From Campylobacteraceae bacterium (GTDB lineage: Bacteria; Campylobacterota; Campylobacteria; Campylobacterales; Sulfurospirillaceae), in NCBI GenBank assembly GCA_019162915.1, contig JAFLKZ010000140.1:13078-27057 (forward strand): DNA of 13,980 nt. The letters run 5' to 3'. Positions 1 through 5,925 of the stretch are shown in pieces (the first letter of the stretch is position 1; each line of letters opens with the position of its first letter). Position numbers and translations under genes: made by a program. A model generated the notes under the pieces. The model was given only the letters and a program-made list of their open reading frames with translations. It was not told the origin of the DNA and ran no database searches.

Positions 1-1037
1 ATATCATCAAGACGCATACCAAGTTCTAATGCAACATGCACACAAGCACAAATATTGATAGCATTAAAATCGCCTAGAAGTTTACATGTAAAGCTTTCTT
101 GGTTACCATTAATGATGATATCAAAACTAATACCTTGCAGAGTTGATTGGATATTGAGTAAATCTAAGCCAAATATAACAACTTTTTCATTCGCTTGCAC
201 ATGAGCACTTTCGTGTACAAAAGCTTTTTGTAATCTTCTTGAATTGATAATCTCCATTTTTGTATTTCTGATATTTTCTAATGTTTTAAAATATTCAATA
301 TGCTGCTCGCCTATTTTTCCAACAACGCTAATATGAGGCTGCACTAACTGCACTATTTCATCAATATCACCTTTCGCCCTAGCCCCAGCTTCTACGATAT
401 ATATTTCATTATTGTGCGGTAAAGATTCATTAATATCTTTAATAATTCCACTAAGCGTATTCACACTTCGCGGTGTCATGTAGACTTTAAACTGTGAAGA
501 GAGTATCTGGGCTAAAAAATTCTTGATACTTGTTTTACCGTAACTTGCGGTAATAGCAATGACTTTCATATCTGACATTTGCTCTATTTTACGTCTAGCC
601 TCTTTTTTAAATCCTTCAAATAACATCTTTTCAAATATAATACTGACGATATGCGCAACCCCAAGCGGTATCAATACACCTAATGTAGCACATGAAAAAG
701 AAAACACGCAGAGCAAATCTTGAAAGAGAGAAGATAAGAGAAGAAAGAGGAAAAATCGTTTAACACGAGCTGTGAAAATAAGCTTTTTATCGAGTTTTTT
801 ATACCAAAAAAATAACGCTATAAAGTAAGTACCATAAACGCCATAAACAATAAAATCAGCACTCAAGTAATATGCGATAACAGGAAGAAGGAAAAAATAA
901 ATGTGCCAATCATATCTATTGTAATGAAAAAGAACTCTTTGAATCTTATAACTATACCATTGCATTGACGTAATAACATAGTATCCAAGCGCTGAAACAA
1001 ATAAAATATGGGATAGAACAGTAATGATTTCAAGCAT
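1..1037 (-). CDS. murF: UDP-N-acetylmuramoyl-tripeptide--D-alanyl-D-alanine ligase, membrane-anchored form (partial, C-terminus outside window)
   Basis: MurF adds the D-Ala-D-Ala dipeptide to UDP-MurNAc-tripeptide, the last cytoplasmic step of the peptidoglycan nucleotide precursor. I translated this frame by hand: 345 codons are present and it runs open through base 1. Residues 1-155 carry about four hydrophobic stretches (roughly 4-24, 47-78, 95-115, 116-135). The Mur ligase ATP loop follows at 162-170 (ITASYGKTS), then the MurF-like segments SVNTLSGI (191-198), EAGARAKGDIDEI (216-228) and GKIGEQHIEYF (240-250). The family's usual loop is TGSxGKTT; here the final Thr is Ser. The ATG at 1037 lies 2 bp past the stop of the upstream acylphosphatase-like gene, with AAGAGA just before it inside that gene, so translation is probably coupled. 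The central Mur ligase domain is clear; the C-terminal domain lies outside the window. MurE or MurC are less likely given the neighbouring ddl. Confidence 0.9.
   Translation of the reverse strand, partial: MLEIITVLSHILFVSALGYYVITSMQWYSYKIQRVLFHYNRYDWHIYFFLLPVIAYYLSADFIVYGVYGTYFIALFFWYKKLDKKLIFTARVKRFFLFLLLSSLFQDLLCVFSFSCATLGVLIPLGVAHIVSIIFEKMLFEGFKKEARRKIEQMSDMKVIAITASYGKTSIKNFLAQILSSQFKVYMTPRSVNTLSGIIKDINESLPHNNEIYIVEAGARAKGDIDEIVQLVQPHISVVGKIGEQHIEYFKTLENIRNTKMEIINSRRLQKAFVHESAHVQANEKVVIFGLDLLNIQSTLQGISFDIIINGNQESFTCKLLGDFNAINICACVHVALELGMRLDD
82..91. repeat. TTACATGTAA palindrome, site 1 (murF)
   Basis: Extends to a 12-bp perfect palindrome TTTACATGTAAA at 81-92. In murF it is read as Phe-Thr-Cys-Lys. 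Confidence 0.7.
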
Positions 1038-1039
1038 GT

Positions 1040-1309
1040 TTATCTCTTTTCAAAATTATCGAAGAAGAGATAATTTATCTTTTTACATGTAACGTCATTT
1101 ACATGTGAAAACATAGAACCATCATACAATTTACTGATGAAAAACTCTAAATCCTCTTCAAACTCGGCGTTAACTATCACTTCAACATCTCCATTGATAA
1201 GGTTACCAACACATCCAACATAATCCAAAGTTTTTGCCATTTCTACAACAAATCTCCGATAATTTACGCGCTGAACACGTCCACTGACAATAAGTTCATA
1301 GGTATTCAA
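1040..1309 (-). CDS. acylphosphatase-like small protein
   Basis: This 89-residue protein has the length and fold signature of acylphosphatases, which hydrolyse carboxyl-phosphate bonds in small acyl phosphates. The N-terminal loop reads GRVQRVNYRRF at residues 10-20, where the family usually has GxVQGVGFRxF. The catalytic Arg (R18) is present, and the catalytic Asn is N36 in VGNLINGDVEV. Two loop glycines are replaced by Arg14 and Asn16, so activity is uncertain. The start is TTG at 1309, supported by TTGGAG eight bases upstream and by the absence of a nearby in-frame ATG. The start overlaps the TGA of the preceding hydrolase gene (TTGA), and its stop lies 2 bp before murF, so all three are probably co-translated. 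I do not recall this gene at the same place in Campylobacter jejuni, so it may be an insertion specific to this lineage. Family assignment is good; the role is unknown. Confidence 0.75.
   Translation of the reverse strand: MNTYELIVSGRVQRVNYRRFVVEMAKTLDYVGCVGNLINGDVEVIVNAEFEEDLEFFISKLYDGSMFSHVNDVTCKKINYLFFDNFEKR
1083..1092. repeat. TTACATGTAA palindrome, site 2 (acylphosphatase-like gene)
   Basis: Read as Val-Thr-Cys-Lys. An imperfect second copy, TTACATGTGA, begins at 1099, 16 bp further on. Confidence 0.7.
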
Positions 1310-2025
1310 ATTTTAGACTCCAAAAGCAATTTTTCTATCTTTTGACCATTTTTTAAAAAGAAAAAATGGTCACCCGTCATTTTTGTAAAATGACTATTTG
1401 GGATTAATGAATGCATTTTTTGACCGCTACTTAAAGGCGTAGCTTTATCGCTTTCCCCCCAAAAAATATATGTGGGTGATTTTACCTTGGTAAATATAAT
1501 GGAAAAATCTTCATTTACTACCATTTTGAGTATTTCATACATTGTTTGACTCATACCCTCGACATCTTTAGTAGCAAAAAATCTATAAAAACTTTTAGGA
1601 AAAAAAGGCTTAAAAGTTTTATATATCAAAATTTTCATTTTTACTTTGAATGATTTGGGAGTAACAATACCAGCAGAACTTAGTAACACAAGAACTTCTG
1701 GTTTTAAAAGAGTTGCTATTTTTCCACCATAGGAATGACCAAATATCATCGATGGTTGGATATCAAGTTGCTTTAAAAAAGCCGAGACTATATCCGCATA
1801 CACCAATGTTGCAATAGGCAAAGTGATTGAAGAATGACCAAACCCTGGCAGATCAAGATAGATATGTTTATACTCTTTAAAGCACTCTTTAAAAGCACTC
1901 TTCATCGCTTCTTTATTACTTCCCCATCCATGTAAAAAAAGAATAGCTTGCTCATTGTGAAGATTTAAAAGTTCATAGCTCATATCATAAGTGATATTTT
2001 CTACAAGTATTGTTTTTTTTGCCAT
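1306..2025 (-). CDS. alpha/beta hydrolase
   Basis: This is a 239-residue alpha/beta-fold hydrolase with a complete apparent catalytic set. The oxyanion motif HGWGSN is at 32-37, the nucleophile elbow GHSYGG at 96-101 with Ser98, the acid is probably Asp193 in WGESDKATP, and the base is His220 in GDHFF. There is no signal peptide, so it is probably cytoplasmic. Substrate cannot be told from sequence. Homologues are often labelled 2-hydroxy-6-oxohepta-2,4-dienoate hydrolase (HP0739 in Helicobacter pylori, from memory), but nothing here supports aromatic ring degradation. The position between ddl and murF recurs in Campylobacter and Helicobacter, which hints at an envelope-related role; that is inference. 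The ATG at 2025 directly abuts the TAG of the upstream antitoxin-like gene, and its TGA overlaps the next start. Confidence 0.85.
   Translation of the reverse strand: MAKKTILVENITYDMSYELLNLHNEQAILFLHGWGSNKEAMKSAFKECFKEYKHIYLDLPGFGHSSITLPIATLVYADIVSAFLKQLDIQPSMIFGHSYGGKIATLLKPEVLVLLSSAGIVTPKSFKVKMKILIYKTFKPFFPKSFYRFFATKDVEGMSQTMYEILKMVVNEDFSIIFTKVKSPTYIFWGESDKATPLSSGQKMHSLIPNSHFTKMTGDHFFFLKNGQKIEKLLLESKI
1318..1323 (-). promoter_or_regulatory. ribosome binding site deciding a TTG start
   Basis: On the minus strand this reads TTGGAG, eight bases before the TTG at 1309. It sits in the last codons of the hydrolase gene. It is the main reason for accepting the non-ATG start of the acylphosphatase-like gene. 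Confidence 0.6.
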
Positions 2026-2241
2026 CTATTGTCTTTTAGTACTAGCGTATATTTTTTCTAAAATAGTGACTGCCTCACTCATTTTTTCATATTCTTCAAC
2101 CGTCACCATTACTGCTTCAAAATGGTTATTCTTGACAATCACAATTCTTTTGTTCTCGCCTTTAGTAAGACTACTAAGAGCGGAACTAAAGTTCCTTACC
2201 ATATCTGTTGCACTCATAATTTCATTTTTAGCGTATGTCAT
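2026..2241 (-). CDS. Phd/YefM-type antitoxin-like protein, no adjacent toxin
   Basis: This small protein (71 residues from the ATG at 2241) looks like the Phd/YefM family: an N-terminal segment MSATDMVRNFSSALSSL, a basic GENKRIVIVKNN strand region, then AVMVTVEEYEKMSEA, the typical end of the DNA-binding domain. Family members bind operator DNA with the N-terminal domain and neutralise a toxin with the C-terminal tail. Here the tail is short (about 15 residues) and no RelE/YoeB- or Doc-like gene lies on either side; the neighbours are ddl and an alpha/beta hydrolase. A TTG at 2250 would add three residues, but the AAAAGG before it is too close, whereas TTGGAC precedes the ATG at a workable distance. 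A palindrome and direct repeats lie just upstream, as expected if it still binds its own operator. Function as a solo regulator or orphan antitoxin is inference. Confidence 0.75.
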   Translation of the reverse strand: MTYAKNEIMSATDMVRNFSSALSSLTKGENKRIVIVKNNHFEAVMVTVEEYEKMSEAVTILEKIYASTKRQ

Positions 2242-2256
2242 GAAGTCCAAGCCTTT

Positions 2257-2270
2257 TGTAAAATTTTACA
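2257..2270. repeat. perfect 14-bp palindrome, candidate operator
   Basis: TGTAAAATTTTACA is fully self-complementary and lies 15-29 bases upstream of the ATG of the antitoxin-like gene, in the only sizeable gap of the left gene cluster. Phd/YefM proteins commonly bind short palindromes upstream of their own genes (YefM recognises TGTACA-type hexamers), so autoregulation is plausible. A palindrome of this length is expected by chance about once or twice somewhere in the window, so location is the main argument. Confidence 0.4.
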
Positions 2271-2285
2271 TAACACTTTACATAA
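2265..2285. repeat. two direct copies of TTTACATAA
   Basis: TTTACATAA occurs at 2265-2273 and again at 2277-2285, a 12-bp period or just over one helical turn. The first copy overlaps the right half of the 14-bp palindrome. Together they put three TTTACA/TGTAAA half sites into 29 bp between ddl and the antitoxin-like gene. Confidence 0.4.
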
Positions 2286-2294
2286 AACTCTCTT

Positions 2295-3329
2295 TTACTT
2301 CCCTTTGGCAGCTTGAATGGAATTGATATATTTGTATTCTTTTGGAACATTGATTTGAGAAGGAAGGTTTTGTGAAAGGGATTCAATCACACTATTAAAA
2401 TCATCAAAAAGATAATTTGCCATACTTCCAGGGATTGGATTTATCTCATTAAGATACACTTTACCATCAATGATGAAAAAATCACATCTGATAAGAGCAC
2501 CTAAAAATAGTGGATTATAAAGTTTGGAAAAAGACTCTTTAATATCCTCTTCTAACGCTTGAGAAAGCTCTGCTTCATTCACTCTTTTAGTGCGTGAGAA
2601 ATCAAGATATTTTTTATTAAAATCTAAAAATTCTTCTTTTTGCGGTTCTTCTATGATAGAAAAAAGATATTTTTTAGCATAACATCCTGCAAGATTATAC
2701 TCTTTAACTCCGCTAATAAAAGGCTCAACTAAAACTGTATCATCAAATTCAAATGCTACATCTAAAGCATAAGACAGCTCAGAAGCTTCTTTAACTATTC
2801 CAATGCCGATTGAACTACCAAGGCGTAAAGGCTTAATGATAAAAGGAAAAGGAATTTTGATCAAATCTTCTGAATTTTTACGTAAAACTTGATAATCAAG
2901 CACATGGACACCAACTTCTTTGGCATACAATTTAGTCAAAAGTTTATTATAACTAACACAACTACCTTCAATTCTAGGCCCAATGTATGGGATACTATAA
3001 AAATCAAGCATGGAGCTAAGTTTCCCATCTTCACCATCACTGCCATGTACAAGATTAATCATAAAGTCACACGAAACCTGACCCTCTCCAAAAGCTTTTT
3101 TATAAAAAAATCCACCATTTTTTAAGTAAAGAGATTTATCTTTTTTATATTCACCACTACTAAATCTTTTAGAATTAATTTTATCCGTAGGAATAAGATA
3201 AAAATTTCTATCATAATCACAAAAAATATAAACTATCTCACTATTTAATACTTTTTTAAGTGCAATGGCACTGACAACACTAATCTCATGTTCAAAACTT
3301 TTTGCGCCAAATAAAACGGCTATCGTCAT
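2295..3329 (-). CDS. ddl: D-alanine--D-alanine ligase
   Basis: Ddl uses ATP to join two D-alanines, giving the dipeptide that MurF, encoded three genes downstream, adds to the cell-wall precursor. The 344-residue protein has the ATP-grasp layout: N-terminal VLFGAKSFEHEISVVS (5-20) with the substrate-binding Glu15, HGSDGEDG at 96-103, the ATP-binding strand and loop PFIIKPLRLGSSIGIG (162-177), GALIRCDFFI (277-286) and the metal and D-Ala site LNEINPIPGSM (293-303). Most Ddl enzymes have EINTxPG at that last site; the Pro for Thr change is, as I recall, shared by Helicobacter Ddl. The ATG at 3329 follows AAGGAA closely and lies 9 bp past the ruvA stop. No key residue appears missing. Confidence 0.95.
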   Translation of the reverse strand: MTIAVLFGAKSFEHEISVVSAIALKKVLNSEIVYIFCDYDRNFYLIPTDKINSKRFSSGEYKKDKSLYLKNGGFFYKKAFGEGQVSCDFMINLVHGSDGEDGKLSSMLDFYSIPYIGPRIEGSCVSYNKLLTKLYAKEVGVHVLDYQVLRKNSEDLIKIPFPFIIKPLRLGSSIGIGIVKEASELSYALDVAFEFDDTVLVEPFISGVKEYNLAGCYAKKYLFSIIEEPQKEEFLDFNKKYLDFSRTKRVNEAELSQALEEDIKESFSKLYNPLFLGALIRCDFFIIDGKVYLNEINPIPGSMANYLFDDFNSVIESLSQNLPSQINVPKEYKYINSIQAAKGK

Positions 3330-3338
3330 TTTTTTCCT

Positions 3339-3896
3339 TTACTTAAGCTTCTGAAGAGCTTCTTTGATAATACCTTGTGTGTCCAAAGAGGTACAACTTG
3401 GTAAAGCTTTTTTAATCATTTCTTTTTTAAACCCTAAACTTTCTAAAGCCATACTCGCTTCCAACATCGATGCATTGAGTGGCGATTCTAAAGAGAGATG
3501 AATTGAAAAATCACTGAGTTCTACTAAAATTCTTTTTGCACTTTTAGGACCGATGCCTGAAACCATTTTGAAAGCATCTATATTTTGTGTTGCCAGTGCT
3601 TGGGCAAAATCGTTTGGACTTAACGTTGAGCAAACGGCAAGTGCTGTTGAGGGTCCAATACCATTTAATTTGATGAGCGTATCAAATACCTTTTGTTCTT
3701 TCTCATCTAAAAAACCATAAAGGCTATGTTGATCTTCACGTATAATTTGGCTTACATGTAAAGAAACTTCATCGTGTATTATTTTAACACTACACAGTAG
3801 AGAAATATTGATTTTATAAGTGAGTCCTGCATTTGTTTTAACATGAATAAATGTCACTTCTTTCTTGACTATTTTGCCTTCGATGCCAACTATCAT
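3339..3896 (-). CDS. ruvA: Holliday junction branch migration subunit RuvA
   Basis: RuvA binds four-way DNA junctions and loads the RuvB motor during recombinational repair. The 185-residue protein shows the expected parts: an N-terminal OB-fold domain starting MIVGIEGKIV, two helix-hairpin-helix motifs (LIKLNGIGPSTALAV and FKMVSGIGPKSAKRIL, each with GIGP), and a C-terminal helical domain near AMLEASMALESLGFKKEMI that contacts RuvB. Length is close to the family norm of about 190-200. Its ATG overlaps the TGA of fapA (ATGA), indicating translational coupling. There is no ruvB or ruvC in view, as is usual in Campylobacterota, where these genes are scattered. Confidence 0.95.
   Translation of the reverse strand: MIVGIEGKIVKKEVTFIHVKTNAGLTYKINISLLCSVKIIHDEVSLHVSQIIREDQHSLYGFLDEKEQKVFDTLIKLNGIGPSTALAVCSTLSPNDFAQALATQNIDAFKMVSGIGPKSAKRILVELSDFSIHLSLESPLNASMLEASMALESLGFKKEMIKKALPSCTSLDTQGIIKEALQKLK
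3752..3761. repeat. TTACATGTAA palindrome, site 3 (ruvA)
   Basis: Read on the minus strand as Leu-His-Val-Ser in the OB-fold domain of RuvA. Confidence 0.7.
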
Positions 3897-5812
3897 GAAG
3901 GACTATACTCAGTTGATCGTATCACTCTATATTCACCATCTCCTAGATCTTTAAGGGTAATTTCCCTAGCAGTTTCTCTCTCTTTTGGATTGTATGTGAT
4001 ATCTTGAGGAGGAAAAATAAGTTTAAATCGTATCTCATTGAATTCTTTCCATGAAGAATGATTGATTATTTTTGCAGAAAATACTTTAGTTTGAACCAAA
4101 ACAAGTTCTTTTTTAAGCTCAACAAGCTCTTCTTTTTTATCTTTATACGTTTGAAGAAGTGCATTATACTCTATCACCTTTTCTTGAAAATCTTTAATCT
4201 TGGCAAAGAGTGAAACAGCAGGCTCAACACCACTTTTTTTGAGTTCTAAAATCTTGTTTTTAACCATTTCAGCCATAGGTTTATTTTTTTCGATCATATC
4301 TTTTTTAGAACTTAACTGCCTTGGAAAAGCTTTGAGATCTTCTTCTAATCTTTCTATTTTTTTGTTAATAGAAAGAATTTGTTCATTAAACTCTTTAGTA
4401 ACACTAGGATCAATAATAAACTTATTATTAGCACCTTTAAGTTCTTGAATTTCAATAAGCTCAGAAGCAATTATTTTAGCATTGGACATAAGATTCTCAA
4501 TTTTGATAATCTTAGCAATTATTTCTCCACCAATCATCTGCTTTACATGTACTGTATCTCCAACAACTCGACCGCCCTCTAACCTATCTATTATTACTTC
4601 TCTACCATTAGCTTCACCACGATGTACGGCTATCGTAATTTTATCTGATTCGATATACGAACTTTGATGTGTTTGACCACCAATTTCAACAATTTTAGCC
4701 TTTATTTTAGCGCCACTTCCAACATTGCCTTGTACATTTAATTCACTGGTTTCAACACTCATACCAGCGCCTATGGCATCTTTTAAAATGTCTTTTTCTT
4801 TAATATTTATTTTAATATTTGAATCCATATTGGCTTCAATAGAGCCCGTGGATCGAAAACTTATCTCGTTAATTTCCATCTGTTCTTGTATGTCATAAAT
4901 ACCTTTGTCAAAATTGACATAGCCACCACTATTGGCGATATATTTTACACTTGTTTCATTTTCTTTTTTGGTAATATTTGCGCTGATTCCAATAGGAATA
5001 TCATTTGTCTTTTTAGGCTCTTTAATAGGGATAAAAGCACCTCTACAATTTCGACCAGGTGTTCCAACTTGAGGTTTAATATATTCGATAATACATTCGT
5101 CTTTTTCAACAGCAGAAACAAACCCTCTTTTTGAATAGTCAACTTTACCATCAGCACTTTTTGAACTCGTCTTTTTTTTGTAATGCAATATCAAATCATC
5201 ATTGACTGATGCCACTTCATCTACGCCTTGGCAAGCTACAAAAGACTGAGTTTGATCTAAAATACCATTCACTCTAATACTTGCAACAATTCTTTTGATC
5301 TCTTTATACATATTTTGATCTCGAATATCGAGTAAAACGCCTGCTTTTATTTTCTTAACCTGAATATCATCAATCATCATTTTTTCTAATTTTGATGTAT
5401 ATTTTATTTCATGACTTTTGGCTATGGTAGCAATTATTTTTGTTAGGTTTTTATTACCACTGAGCGTTATATCGGGCATGTGAATATCTAAAGTATTGTT
5501 TTTGTCTATCTTATAAATTTCCACCCTATAATGTTGTTTAAATTTAATATTAGGATTAAGGAGAAAGTTATCATCTAAAAAAAGATTTTTTTCTTCTTCA
5601 TTCATATCGTGATTATCACTTTTTTCATCACCATAGGAAGTTGTTGTTTTAAGTAATTTAAAAGCTAAATCTGTCTGCTTTAGATGGTTTGCAACTGCAA
5701 TGCTTTTTAATTCTTTCATAACATTTGTAGCATCTATAATGATAGACTTAAACTCGTTTTTTTCACTTTGTTCTACTTCGCTAACGCCTGTTAATTTATC
5801 AAATAGACCCAA
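3893..5812 (-). CDS. fapA: FapA family protein (DUF342, flagellar assembly protein A)
   Basis: This 639-residue protein belongs to the DUF342/FapA family. In Vibrio vulnificus FapA affects flagellar assembly and polar localisation through contact with EIIA-Glc; the role in Campylobacterota is less clear. Residues 1-210 form a variable N-terminal part. A family-typical core follows: DGKVDYS (221-227) and VGTPGRNCRGAF (249-260). Glycine- and isoleucine-rich repeats then suggest a right-handed beta-helix (about 290-465), followed by a charged heptad-like coiled coil (about 475-575) and a short C-terminal domain. No signal peptide or membrane segment is visible. The start is TTG at 5812: AAAGG lies seven bases upstream, no in-frame ATG exists before the upstream stop, and the next gene is divergent. 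It is the first gene of the left cluster. A sigma-28-like element lies upstream. Confidence 0.85.
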   Translation of the reverse strand: MGLFDKLTGVSEVEQSEKNEFKSIIIDATNVMKELKSIAVANHLKQTDLAFKLLKTTTSYGDEKSDNHDMNEEEKNLFLDDNFLLNPNIKFKQHYRVEIYKIDKNNTLDIHMPDITLSGNKNLTKIIATIAKSHEIKYTSKLEKMMIDDIQVKKIKAGVLLDIRDQNMYKEIKRIVASIRVNGILDQTQSFVACQGVDEVASVNDDLILHYKKKTSSKSADGKVDYSKRGFVSAVEKDECIIEYIKPQVGTPGRNCRGAFIPIKEPKKTNDIPIGISANITKKENETSVKYIANSGGYVNFDKGIYDIQEQMEINEISFRSTGSIEANMDSNIKINIKEKDILKDAIGAGMSVETSELNVQGNVGSGAKIKAKIVEIGGQTHQSSYIESDKITIAVHRGEANGREVIIDRLEGGRVVGDTVHVKQMIGGEIIAKIIKIENLMSNAKIIASELIEIQELKGANNKFIIDPSVTKEFNEQILSINKKIERLEEDLKAFPRQLSSKKDMIEKNKPMAEMVKNKILELKKSGVEPAVSLFAKIKDFQEKVIEYNALLQTYKDKKEELVELKKELVLVQTKVFSAKIINHSSWKEFNEIRFKLIFPPQDITYNPKERETAREITLKDLGDGEYRVIRSTEYSPS

Positions 5813-5819
5813 TGTAAAA

Positions 5820-5824
5820 CCTTT
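5820..5824 (-). promoter_or_regulatory. ribosome binding site deciding the fapA TTG start
   Basis: AAAGG on the minus strand, seven bases before TTG at 5812. No ATG is available in frame between here and the upstream TAA, so this site supports the non-ATG start. Confidence 0.6.
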
Positions 5825-5832
5825 ATGTTTTG

Positions 5833-5844
5833 GATAAGATATCG
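5833..5844. repeat. 12-bp direct repeat GATAAGATATCG, copy 1
   Basis: The first of two identical copies in the divergent fapA-murJ spacer. On the minus strand it contains the CGATAT box of the proposed fapA promoter. Confidence 0.6.
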
Positions 5845-5865
5845 ACCAAATCAGAGCAAATGTTA
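5839..5865 (-). promoter_or_regulatory. candidate sigma-28 (FliA-type) promoter for fapA
   Basis: On the minus strand TAAC (5865-5862), 17 bases, then CGATAT (5844-5839). FliA promoters in enteric bacteria read TAAA-N15-GCCGATAA, so the spacing matches and each element has one mismatch. CGATWT is the form I recall for Campylobacter sigma-28 promoters. The implied transcript would start about 20 bases before the TTG, leaving room for the AAAGG site. Prediction only. Confidence 0.35.
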
Positions 5866-5912
5866 AATAATCTTATCGAAAAAAGATAAAAATTGAGTTT
5901 AAACCATTTTTT

Positions 5913-5924
5913 GATAAGATATCG
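5913..5924. repeat. 12-bp direct repeat GATAAGATATCG, copy 2
   Basis: The second copy starts exactly 80 bp after copy 1 and ends one base before the murJ ATG. On the plus strand its GATAAG occupies the murJ ribosome-binding position. On the minus strand CGATAT is preceded at 17 bases by AAAA. Confidence 0.6.
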
Positions 5925-5925
5925 C

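Larger units (their letters stand above)
5813..5925. promoter_or_regulatory. divergent fapA-murJ intergenic region
   Basis: This 113-bp spacer must carry the promoters for both gene clusters. Besides the 12-bp repeats it has a short hairpin, TTATC at 5873-5877 and GATAA at 5885-5889 with a 7-base loop, and A/T-rich blocks (TTAAATAAT at 5863-5871). I see no strong sigma-70 -10/-35 pair for murJ. Campylobacterota promoters often lack a clear -35 box, so this is not informative. Confidence 0.6.

Noticed and set aside
1991..2326. 111-codon plus-strand open frame across the antitoxin-like gene
   Set aside because: Antisense to three genes, with a hydrophobic low-complexity product of the kind produced by reversed AT-rich coding sequence; no ribosome site of note.
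5893..5925. TTG start giving murJ eleven extra residues
   Set aside because: The extension includes the 12-bp repeat and does not resemble MurJ N-termini; the ATG at 5926 fits the family.
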